A stretch of DNA of 64,000 bases from Sulfitobacter delicatus. Its GTDB lineage: Bacteria > Pseudomonadota > Alphaproteobacteria > Rhodobacterales > Rhodobacteraceae. The stretch's first letter is position 1; every line of letters begins with the position of its first letter. Below the pieces are notes generated by a model. It saw only the letters and a list, made by a program, of their open reading frames with translations. It was not told the origin of the DNA and did no database searches. The DNA lies in the NCBI RefSeq assembly GCF_900102535.1, contig NZ_FNBP01000005.1, positions 1 to 64,000 of the forward strand, written 5' to 3'. Below are positions 1-12,000 of the stretch, piece after piece. Both the position numbers and the translations under genes were made by a program.

Positions 1-1
1 A

Positions 2-3000
2 GCCACGACGTCTGGCACGTCTTTATCGGACGAGGCTCTTGAGTCGTATTGTGGTCTGTTTTTGCCGTCTTATATGATCCCGTCCCGGGTTTTCGTTCTG
101 GAGTCCTTTCCGTTGACGCCGAACGGGAAGCTGGATCGCGAGGCGTTGCTGAGGATTGCTGAGGACCTGGGGGGCAGGTCGGGATCCCTTTCGGATCCTG
201 GGTCTGTCCTGGGTGGATCCGATGCGCTTCTGGGTCTGGTTGCCGAGGTACTGGGTCTTCCGACTGTCGGCTTTGAGGATCATTTTTTTCGCTTGGGGGG
301 GCATTCGCTCCTTGCGACGCGTCTGGTGTCTCTGATCCGGTCCCGTCTGGGGCGGGATCTGCCGATCCGGGCGGTGTTTGAGCATCCGGTTCTGGCGGAT
401 CTGGCAGAGGTCTTGCGCGCAGCGCCGCGCGCCGGGCGTCCGCTGGTTGCGCAGGCGCGTCCGGCGCGGCTGCCGGCCACGCCGGCACAGGCGCGGCTCT
501 GGTTTGAAGATGGCGCGGGAACGGGCGCGGGATCAGCCTATGTCATCGGGGTTTCGGCCGATCTCTCGGGGGCGCTGGACATCCCGGCGCTTTCGGCGGC
601 CCTGGGCGATCTTGTCGACCGCCACGAGGCGCTGCGGACGCTGATCGAGGCTGAGGAGGGCGTGCCCTACCAGCGCATTCTCGCGCCGGGTGCGGCCGGG
701 ACGTTGCTGGAGGAAGAGACGGTAGCGGCTGCGGCTCTGGCCGACCGGATGGCCGGGTTTTTCGGGACGGGTTTCGATCTGGGTCGCGATCTGCCGATCC
801 GGGCGCGGCTGTTCGGGCTTGACCCGGCGCGCCACGTTCTGGCGCTGGCGGTGCACCACCATGCCGCCGACGGTTGGTCGATGCGGCCGCTGCTGGCCGA
901 TCTTTCGCTCGCCTACGAGGCGCGGCGCGAGGGAGACACGGCAGCGCAGGTTCAGGCCCGGATGGCGGCCCGATCCCCTCTCGACGTGCAACCGGCCGAC
1001 CATATGCTGTGGCGCGACGCGGCGCTCGGCCGGGCCGGAGAGGCCGACAGCGTCCTCGGCCGCCAGCTTGCGCATTGGCGCGAGGTCCTCGCGGGGCTGC
1101 CCGAGGAGTTGCCCCTGCCGCGGGATCGGGCACGCCCGGGCCGCGACGGCCCCGCCCCGGCGGGCCAGGTCGCGATCGACGTGCCCGCGCCCCTGGTGTC
1201 AGAGCTTGCCGGGCTGGCTGCGCGCCTGGGGGGCAGCCTCTACATGGTGCTTCTGGCCGGGCTAGCGGGGCTTTGTCGCCGCCTGGGCGCGGGCGATGAT
1301 ATCCCTGTCGGCGTGCCGCTTGCCGGGCGGACGGAGGCCGCGCTCGACCCGCTTGTCGGGCTCTTCGTCAATACCGCCGTCCTTCGGGTGGACGCCTCGG
1401 GCACCCCCGGCCTTGCCAAATTGGTGCGGCGCGCCCGCCCGGTCTGCCTGGCCGCCCAGACCCATCAGGACCTGCCCTTCGAGCAGCTTGTAGAAGCGCT
1501 GGCCCCGCCGCGCCGCGCCGGACGGCATCCGCTGTTCCAGACCATGCTGGCGCTGCACAACCAGCCGCCGCCCGACCTCACGCTCAATGGGTTGACGGTC
1601 GCCCTCTCCGAGCCCGCCCCCCAGGCCGCGAAGTTCGACCTGGATTTCGCGTTCACGCCGGGACCCGGCGGCATCCTCCGGGCCCGGCTGGTCCATGACG
1701 CGCAGATGTTCGACGCCACCACCGCCGAGCAGATCCTGCAGCGCTATCTGAGGCTGCTCGAAGCCGGGGCCGCGGCGCCCGACCGCGCCATCGACGCCTT
1801 GGACCTGACCTTGCCGGGCGAGACCGAGAAGGCCCGGGCCCTGGCACGGGCCGACCCCGGGGAATGGCCCGATCCATCGGCCGTCGGTACCCCGGCCGAT
1901 GCGGCGGCGACGCTCACCGAGATGATCGACGCGGCGGGGGCCGCCCATGCCGGGGCCGTTGCGCTCGATCCCGGACCCGACGCCGGCGTCCCCCTCAGCC
2001 ACGGTGCGCTCCATGGCCGGGCGAACCGCCTTGCGCGACGGCTTCTGGCCGAAGGCATCGGCACCGAGGACATCATCGCCCTCGGCCTCGCCGATACCGC
2101 CCTGCTGCCAGAAGCGGCGCTCGCCGTCCTGAAGGCGGGTGCCGCTTTCCTGCCGCTGCCAATGGGCGCGCCCGAGGCTCGTATCGCGGCGCTTCTGGAC
2201 GCCGCCCGCCCCGTCCGGGTCCTGGCCGACGCCGGCGGGGCCGCGCGGCTGCCGGGGGCGCTCCGGCCGCTTCTCATCGATGGCCCCGCCTCGGCCGCGG
2301 CCCGCACCGCCCTGGACGACGCCCCGCTCACACGCGCCGACCGGCCAGCGATCCATCCCGATCAGGCGGCCTATGTTCTGTTCACCTCGGGCTCCACCGG
2401 CGCACCGAAGGGCGTCACCATATCCCAGGGCGCGATCGCAGGATATGTTCGGACCTTGGCCGGGCTTCTCGGCCCCGACACGGCCAGGATGCCGCTTTTC
2501 ACGGCCCCGAGCTTCGATCTGACCCTGACCAGCCTGCTGGTGCCGCTCGCCACCGGGGGGGCTGTCGAACCCCATGATCCGGATCATCCCGAAGACGCCC
2601 TTGCCGCCATATTCGGGGCCGCAAGCCAGGTCACCGCAGTCAAGATGACACCGGCGCATCTGGCGCTTCTCGACGCATTGCCCCATGCGGTGCCGCCTCC
2701 CGCGCTCCAACATGTCATCCTCGGGGGCGAAGCGCTCAGCGCCGCCCAACTCGACCGTCTCGCCGCCCGACTGCCCGGGATACGGGTCCTGAACGAGTAT
2801 GGCCCGACCGAGGCCACCATTGGCGCCGTCGCGGGATGGGTCACCGCCGCCGATGGCACACGCACGCCGATCGGCCGGCCCTATCCCGGCGTCACCGCCC
2901 ATGTGCTTGACGAGGCACTGCGCCCCTGCCCCCCGGGCCTGCCGGGTGCGCTCTATCTGGGGGGAGTGGGTGTTGCGCGGGGCTATTTCGGGCGCCCCGA

Positions 3001-6000
3001 GCTGACCGCCGAACGCTTCATCGCCGATCCCACGGGCCCCGCCGGCGCACGGCTCTACCGGACCGGCGATCGCGGGCTCTGGGGGGCCGACGGGCGCCTG
3101 CGCTTCCTCGGACGCGAAGACGACCAGGTCAAGATCCGCGGCCACCGGGTCGAGCCGGGCGAGATCGAAGCCGCCCTGTCCGCACTCGATGGCGTCGCCG
3201 AGGCCGTGGTCATCGCCGTGGACGGCCCCGATGGCACCCCCCGTCTCGCCGCCTGGTACCGCCCCGACGAACCGGACAGGGACGGTTCCGTCGTCCCGGA
3301 TCCCGACACGCTCCGCGCCGCGCTGGCCCGCCACCTGCCCGAGGCCCTTCTGCCCGAGGCACTGGCGCCCCTCGACCGCTTGCCCCTCACCGCCCACGGC
3401 AAGCGCGACCGCGCCGCCCTGCCGACCCCGGTCTTTGGCCGCACCGCACCGGTCTTCGCCCCGCCCGAAACCCCCCAGGAGCGCCAGATCGCCGCCATTC
3501 TGCAGGAACTGACCGGCCAAAAGGCATTGGGACGCGACGACAATTTCTTCCACCTTGGCGGGCATTCCCTGATGGCCGCCCGCCTGGTCGCCCGGTTGCG
3601 CCAGGAGACCGGGCGCGCCCTGCCGATCCGCGCCGTCTTCGAGGCACCGCGCCTGCGCGACCTGGCCCGCCGTCTGGCCGGGATCGCGCCGGATGACAGC
3701 ACCGAACCGCTCACCGCCGATCCCGACGCCGGCGGCGAACCCTTCCCGCTTTCCCCGGTGCAAGAGGCCTACTGGCTGGGGCGCCAGGACCTCGTAGCCC
3801 TGGGCCGCGTCGCCTGCCATGCCTATACCGAACTGACCTTCGACACCCTCGATCCCGCCCGCATGCAAGCCGCCTGGCGCACCCTCATCGCCCGCCACCC
3901 CATGCTGCGCGCCCGCGTGTCCGCCGACGGCACGCAGGAGATCCTGCCCGTCGAGGACACCGCCGCGACCTTTGTCCTGCCCGTCGCCGAAGGCCCGGCC
4001 GAGCCCCAACGCGCGGCAATGTCCCACCAGATCCTGCCCTTGGGCCGCTGGCCGATGTTCGATGTGCGCCTGACCCGCGTGACACGCGACGACTGGCGCA
4101 TGCACCTGTCGATCGACGCGTTGATCCTTGATGGCGAGAGCACCGCGCTGATGCTGGACGACCTGTTCGCGCTCTATCGCGACCCCGCCTCCCGGGACGC
4201 CGCCGCACCCGCAGCCGACGCCCCCAGTTTCCGCGACTACCTGCTGAACCAGGCCCGCGATCCCGCCCGCGCCGCCGACCGCGCCGCCGACCGGGCTTGG
4301 TGGGAAGCCAGACTGGATCACCTGCCGCCGCCGCCCGCCCTGCCGCTCGCCTGCGATCCCGAAAGCCTCGACGATCCCCGCTTCGCGCGCCTCACCGACC
4401 GGATCGATCCCGCCGACTGGGCCGCCCTTGCCGCCCGCGCCGCCCGCGCCGGGCTGACCCCTTCGGCGGTTTTGCTCACCGCCTATGCCCAGACACTGGC
4501 GACCTGGACCCGCGAAGCCGACTTCAGCCTGAACCTCACCGTCGGTGACCGCCGCCACGATCTGGGCGCCGGGGTCGACACCATGCTCGGCGTCTTCACA
4601 AGCCTCGTGCCGCTCGGCATGAAGGCAGCCCGCAGCGCGGCCTTCGAGACCCGCGCCCGCCGCCTGCAACACGACCTCGCTCAGGCGCTGGACCACCGCG
4701 CCTTTTCCGGTGTCGAGGTCCAGCGGCTGCTGGCGCAGCGTGCGGGCGAAACGGCCGCCGGGCTGCTGCCCGTCGTCTTCACCAGCCTGCTCGGCGAGGC
4801 CGGCTTCGATCCGGCCGCCCACGGGGCCCGGGTCGTCCACGCCATCACCCAGACCCCGCAAACTTGGCTGGACAACAAGGTCTACGAGATCGCCACCGCC
4901 GACGGCCCCGCCCTGACGCTGGACTGGGATGCCCCCCCCGCCCTCTTCCCCGAGGGCTTGCTCGCGGCCATGTTCGATGTCTACACGCGCCTCATACGCC
5001 GCCTCGCCCGTGACGAGGCCGCGTGGCACACGCCCCCGGCCCCGCTGCTGCCCGAGGCCGAGACCCGGCTCATCGCCAGCGCAAACGACACAAAAGCCCC
5101 CCGCGCCGACGGGCTGCTGCACGATCCCGTCCTCGACGCGGCCGCCGCCCATCCCGAGCGCATCGCCCTCGTCCACGGCACCGCCAGCATCCGCTATCGC
5201 GAGTTGGCCGCCCGCATCCGCGCCACCGCCCACGCGCTGCATCGTACCCTCTGCGCCGACGACCGCCTCGTGGCCGTGGTCATGGAGAAAGGCCCCGAAC
5301 AGATCGTCGCCGCCCTAGCCATCCTTGCCACCGGACGCGCCTTCCTGCCGATCTCCGCCGGTCAGCCCGATACCCGCATCGCCGCAATCCTCAAGGCCGC
5401 CGGTGTCCGCATCGCCCTCACCCAGCCCGCCATCGAACGCGGGCGCGGATGGCAGAGCGCCGTCCTCCTGATCGACGTGCCCGGTGGACCGCCCGACACC
5501 GAGCCTGACATCCTGCCGGTCAGTCCGCAGGCGGGCCCCGACGACCTGGCCTATGTCATCTATACCTCCGGATCCACCGGTGCCCCCAAGGGCGTCGCCA
5601 TCTCGCACCGCGCCGCCCGCACGACGCTCGACGACGTGACCCGGCGCTTCCGTATCGATCGGACCGCCCGCGGGCTCTGGGCCTCGTCATTCGAATTCGA
5701 CCTCTCCATCTTCGATATCTTCGGCCTTCTCGGCCAGGGCGGAAGCCTCGTCATCCCGCCCCCAGACGCCGCCCGCACACCGGAATGCTTCGCCCGTCTC
5801 GTCCAGGACCACCGCGTCACCGTCTGGAACTCCGTTCCCGCCATCGCCGAACTGATGCTCCAGGCCGCACCCGCAACCGCCGACCTGACCAGCCTGCGGC
5901 ACATCCTGCTTTCGGGAGACTGGATCCCGCTGGGCCTGCCGGGCGCCCTCGCCAAAGCCGCTCCGGACGCCGCCTGCATCTCCCTCGGCGGCGCAACCGA

Positions 6001-9000
6001 AGCCGCCATCTGGTCCATCGCCCATCCCATCAACCGCATCGACCCCGACTGGACATCCATCCCCTACGGACGTCCCCTCGCAAACCAGCGCATCCACGTC
6101 CTCAACGACGACCTCGACCCTTGCCCGGTCCACACGACAGGACGACTCCACATCGCCGGCGACGGCCTCGCCATGGGCTACTGGAACGACCCGGACCTCT
6201 CCGCAAAAAGCTTCTTCCATCATCCCGGGACACAAGAACGCCTCTACGATACCGGCGACCTCGGAACGCGCCTGCCGAACGGCGAAATCAAATTCCTCGG
6301 ACGCGAAGACCACCAGGTCAAACTCAGAGGCTTCCGTATCGAACTCGGCGAAATCGAAAAAACCCTCGCAAAACACCCCAAAATCAAAAACGCCGCCGCC
6401 ATAATCACAAAAAATCCAAGCAAAATCATCGCATTCGTGACGGGAGGCGCCAGCGAGACCGACTTGCGCACATGGTCTGATGCGCATCTACCCGACTACA
6501 TGCACCCCGCAGATTACGTGGTGCTGCACGCACTTCCCCTGACGCCGAACGGCAAACTCGACCGCGCGGCACTGTCAGGGCTCGTTCCGGCGCGGAACCG
6601 CGCGCCCATCTCGCCCGGGACCCGCGCCGAGGCACTCGTCTGTTCCGTTGCCGCCGAACTGATCGGACTTTCCGAAGTAGGTCCCGACGAGAACTTCCTG
6701 CATCTCGGCGGCGACAGCATCCTTGCGATACGGCTGGTCAATCGCCTGAGAGAGGCGGGCGCCACGCTGAGGGTCCGGGACGTATTCCTGACACCGGTGC
6801 TGCGCGATATTGCAGGTCGGACCCGCTTCGAGGAGGGGTCGCGCACGGCATCCGCTACGCTTTCGCCGACGGAAGAACCGGCCCGGCAGGCGATCGCCAC
6901 GCGGTTCCCCGATGCCGAGGCGATCTGGCCGCTCACGCCCTTGCAGGCGGGCCTGTGGTATCACGCGCAATGCACGCCAGAGAGCATCGATCCCTATCTT
7001 GTGCAGATACGGGTCGACCTCGGCGCGTCGCTTGACCCGCTCCGTCTTCGACACGCCCTCGATGCGGTCGTGGCGCGCCACCCGGGTCTCAGGGTCTCGT
7101 TTGAGACAGCGCATGACGCGGACGCGCCTGTCCAGGTCGTCCATCGCGACCGCCGCATCGACTGGCGCGAGGTGGATTTGCGCGGGAAAGCCGGTACGGT
7201 GGAAGATGCGGCCATTGCCGACATCGAGCAGCGGGACCGGTCAGAGCGCATATCGCCCTCCGGGCCATCGCTGATCCGCGCCACTCTGTTCCGTACCGGA
7301 ACCTCCGGCCACGTTCTGCTGATCACCCAGCACCACCTTCTCGCCGATGGCTGGTCCAGCGGGATATTCATGCGCGATCTCTTCGACCTTTATCGGAACG
7401 AGGCGGACACAACGGTGCTGCCACCCGCCGCAAGTCCCGAGGCGTATCTGGCCTGGATCGCGCGCCAGAACAAGGTGCACCTGATCGAGACCTGGGCGCG
7501 GTATCTCGAGCACATGGAGGAACCAACGCTCGTCGCCCCGAAGATTCGGGCCGACCTGCTTTATTCACAAGACCAGATCGAACGCAGCGTCGTCGCCGAT
7601 CTCGACAGAGACCTCGCCCATGCCGCGCAGACGCTCGGGGTGACCCGCGCCAGCATCTTCCAGACGGCTTGGGGCCTGTTGCTGGCCGGCGTGACCGGTC
7701 GCCGGGATATCTGCTTCGGTACTGTCAATTCGGGCCGCCACGCGCCGGTCGACGGTATCGAAGGCATGCTTGGGCTCCTCTTGACGACGACTCCTGTGCG
7801 GATGGCCGTCCAGGAAGGCGAAACCACCGGCGGCGTCATTCGGCACCTCCAGAGATCGCAAGCCGAACTTCTTGATGCGGCCCATGTTCCGCTTGCGGAC
7901 ATTCACCAGCGGCTCGGGATGCCCGCCCTCTTCGACACGCTCTTCACCTACGAAAACTACCCACTCCAGACCAACCCCGACCCGGCGACCGGCGGCGAAC
8001 TGCCGGTCACCGGGATCAGCGGCCGCAACGGCAATCACTACCCGCTCAGCCTTGCCGTGATCCCGGGCGACGAAACCACCCTCAGGCTTCATTTCGCTCC
8101 GACGTTGATCGGCTCGCACCGCGCCAAACGCCTGATGTCGCAATATCTCGCGGTGCTGGCCTGGCTGATCCGGAACCCCGACGCGGCAGTGCTGGACTAT
8201 CCGACGCTCTTCGAGGGAGAGGCCGAGCGGATACTGGCGCAATCGCGTGGCGCAGGGACCGTTGAAGAGGTGGCATATCTCGTCGACATCTTCGCGGCCG
8301 CGGCCGGAGCGCGGCCCCGGGCACTGGCTGTCGCCAGCGGTCGGGACCGGCTGACATATGCGGATCTCGACGCACGCTCCAATCAACTCGCCCGCCTCCT
8401 GATTGCCCGGGGCATCGGTCCCGAGAAGCTCGTGGCTGTGGCCTTGCCCCGGTCGTGTCGGTTCATTGTCGCGATGATCGGGGTCATGAAGACAGGGGCG
8501 GCGTTCCTGCCGGTCGATCCTGCCGAGTCCTCGGAACGAAGCACGTGGATCCTGGACGCAGCCGCGCCTGACATCATCCTCGGAATGGGCGGGTTGGATC
8601 TCGACGCGGTGGACATCCGGGACGCCCTCGACGCACATTCGTCCAGTCCGCTTGAAGATCGTGAGCGCCTCGCGGCCCGGCATCCCGATCAGACGGCGTA
8701 TCTGATCTACACGTCAGGCAGCACAGGCCAGCCGAAGCCTGTAGCAGTGCCACACCGCGGCCTGCCCAACCTTGCGAGGGTCCAGTCCGAACGGCTGGGG
8801 ATTGGACCGGAAAGTCGCGTCGCGCAACTTGCAAGTGCGGGCTTTGACGCCGCCATCAGCGAAGTGGCCATGGCCTTGACCCGGGGTGCGGCCCTGGTCA
8901 TCGTTCCGGACACGGCGCGGGCTGGCAAGCCGCTTGCGGACTTTCTTTCGGCTCAGGCGATCACGCATGTTACGATCACTCCGACGGCGCTTTCGGTCAC

Positions 9001-12000
9001 GCCTCCGGTGTCCCACGGTCTCGAAGCTCTTGTCGTGGCGGGCGAGGCGGTCGCGCGATCCCATATCGCGCCCTGGGGCGACGTACCTCTGATCTTGAAC
9101 GCCTACGGGCCCTCCGAGGCCACGGTCTGCGCAACCATGGGCAAGGTGACCGCATCGGACGGCCCGCCACCGATCGGCACGCCCATCGACAACGTTTCCG
9201 CCTACGTGCTCGACGACCGGCTGCGGCTTTGTCCCGCTGGCCAAAGAGGCGCGCTCTACCTAGCCGGGCCGGGATTGGCCCGGGGGTATCGCGGCCGGCC
9301 GGGCCTGTCGGCCCAAAGGTTCGTGGCAGATCCCTTCGGGCCGCCGGGCGCGAGAATGTACCGGACGGGCGACTTGGCCGTCTGGAATTCCGAAGGTCAG
9401 CTCTGTTTCGAGGGCCGAGAGGACGAGCAGGTGAAGATCCGGGGGCACCGGATCGAACCGGCCGAGATCGAGACTGCCCTGCTCGCGAACGATGCAATCG
9501 CGCAAGCCGCTGTATCGACGCTTCCCGACAGCGACGGCAATTCGCGTCTGATCGCCTGGATCGTCCCCGAGCGTGGCTCTGAAGCCGTCATCGGGATGCG
9601 GGCGTCCCTGCGGGCGGAACGCTTGGGTGACTGGGCGAAGCTGGAGGAGACATTCGAAAACCCGGACGCTCTCACCGAGGATCCGGCCTTCGACACCCGC
9701 GGCTGGACGAGCAGCTTCACCGGCCAGCGGCTTCCCGACGCCGACATGCGCGACTACGTCAGCGCCACGGTCGCCCGGATAGCGGATCTGAAGCCGCGCC
9801 GTGTGCTCGAGATCGGGAGCGGTGCGGGTTTGATCATGTTCCCGCTTCTCGGTCTCGTCGAAAGCTATGTCGGCACCGACGCGTCGGGCAGGAATATCGA
9901 GCGCCTGAACGCGCTTCAGGCGGACCCGGAACTTCGGCATCGCTTTCCCGGCCTGGGCCGCGCGCGCTTCCGGCATGCCGCGGCGCACGACTTTCAGAAG
10001 ATCGAAGGCGAGCGTTTCGACACGATCATCCTGCCTTCGGTGGTGCAGTATTTCCCCGACGCCGACTACCTCCAGACCGTGGTGGACGGTCTCATGAAAC
10101 ACCTGCTCTCTCCCGGAGGCTCGGTCTTTTTCGGAGACGTCCGCAGCCTGCCATTGTCGTCGGCATTGAACACGGAACTGTTGCATTGCGGAACGGCGGG
10201 CGTTGCACCGCCGGACCTGACCGAAGACCGGGAACTGGCACTCGATCCGGGCTTCTTTCACGCCCAGCGGTCGCGTCATGGCCGAATTCGTGCGGTGCAG
10301 GCCATGCCAAAGGCCATGATCACCCGGAACGAGTTGTCGCGGTTCCGCTTCGATGCGGTGATCACGACTGGGGGCGCGATCCTGTGCGACGACGCGCTCG
10401 AATGGCATGGCGCGGAAGACCATGGGCTTTCCAACCTCGCCGATGTCGCTTCGGCGCTTGCGAAACAACCGGCGAACCTCGCAATATCCGACCTTGGGAA
10501 CGCCTGGGTTTCAGATGGTGGCGTCGATGTCTCCGCTCTTTTCGAGTTGGCGCGATCACGGGGCTACAGGCTTGACCTGTCCCTGGTTCCTGGTGCGGAA
10601 GACGCGCGTTTTGACGCGGTGTTCCGGCGGTCACACGCAAGACTGCCGAGCATCGACTGGACCAGGCACCGGAAAGCCGCAACCCGGTACGGGTCGGTGT
10701 CGAACGATCCGTTGGCAGCCGCCCTGCTTCGCGAAATCCGCGATCATGCCGACGCGCTCTGCCAAAAGAACCTGCCGGAGGCAATGCGCCCCGCGCGCAT
10801 CGTCGTGGTCGACGAACTGCCGAGATTGCCGAGCGGGAAACTTGACCGTCGCAAGCTGCCGGACCCCTGGACGGCCGCGGATGGTCGGTCTGTTGAACGT
10901 CCGGCAAGCCTGCGCGAGCAGGTCTTCTGCGAGACAGCGGCAACGATACTCGGACTTTCTCGCGTCGGTCCCGAGGATAATTTCCTGACCATCGGCGGCG
11001 ACAGCATCAGCGCGATACGTCTCGTGAACCTACTTCGACAGCGCGGGTTCGAAATCACGGCCCGCGACGTGGTGCTGAACCCTGTCATCCGGTCCCTCGC
11101 GGCCACCGCAAATGAACTCGCCGAGGTTGTGCCAGCCGCCGACGACCCGGACACCGGACCGGTCCCCGACACGCCCATGCTGCGCTGGCTGATCGGGCGC
11201 GGTGGTCCAATCGACCAGTTTCGTCAGGCCATTCTGCTTCAGGCACCGCCCGACCTGAACCTCGCGGCCTTCGAGCGGGCCGTCGCGCATGTGATCGAGA
11301 AGCACGGCATGCTGCGCGCGCGCCTTGCGGCGGACGGGACGGTCGATGTCGCTCCTTTCGACACCGGAGCGGCGAGGCGCGCGGTCAAGGTCATGCCCTC
11401 CGGGATGGATGTGGAAACCGTGTTCGGGGCCGAGACGCTCTCACCTTCCGACGGGGACATCCTGCGTGCGATTGTTCTACCCGGTGCCGAAGGCGGGGTC
11501 GCGCGGGTCCTCCTGGTCGCCCACCACATCGCAGTGGACGCAGTGTCATGGCCTATCCTGTCCGAGGATCTTGCCCGGGCCTATCTTGCGGCCCTGCGCG
11601 GCGCGCCAATGCCGCCGCGCCGCAGTCATGCAACCTTCCGTCGATGGGCGCGGACGGTCGCGTCTGACCTGTCCCGCTGGCAGACCCAAGGCGACTTTTG
11701 GAAAAGCCAGATGAGGTCCGATTTCGATCTCGTGCTGGCTGCCCCTCTCGACCCCCGGCGCGATACCGTTGCGGCTGCCGACCACCTCGACATCGTCCTG
11801 CCCACCGAAGTCACGACCGCCCTTCTGCATCGGATCGCCGGGTCGGCGCGTGCGAAGCCGAACGAACTTTTCCTCACGGCCCTCCTGATCGCCGCGAATG
11901 CCTGTCACGACGGCGACGCGGCCCCGCTTCGCGTAGCCATCGAGGGCCATGGCCGCGACATGCAGCCGGGCGATCCCGACATCAGCGCGACTCTCGGGTG

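Noticed and set aside
1262..5242. 1326-residue open frame antisense to the NRPS
   Set aside because: It is a high-GC shadow: low-complexity Gly/Gln-rich translation, no domains, fully covered by A and C domains on the plus strand.
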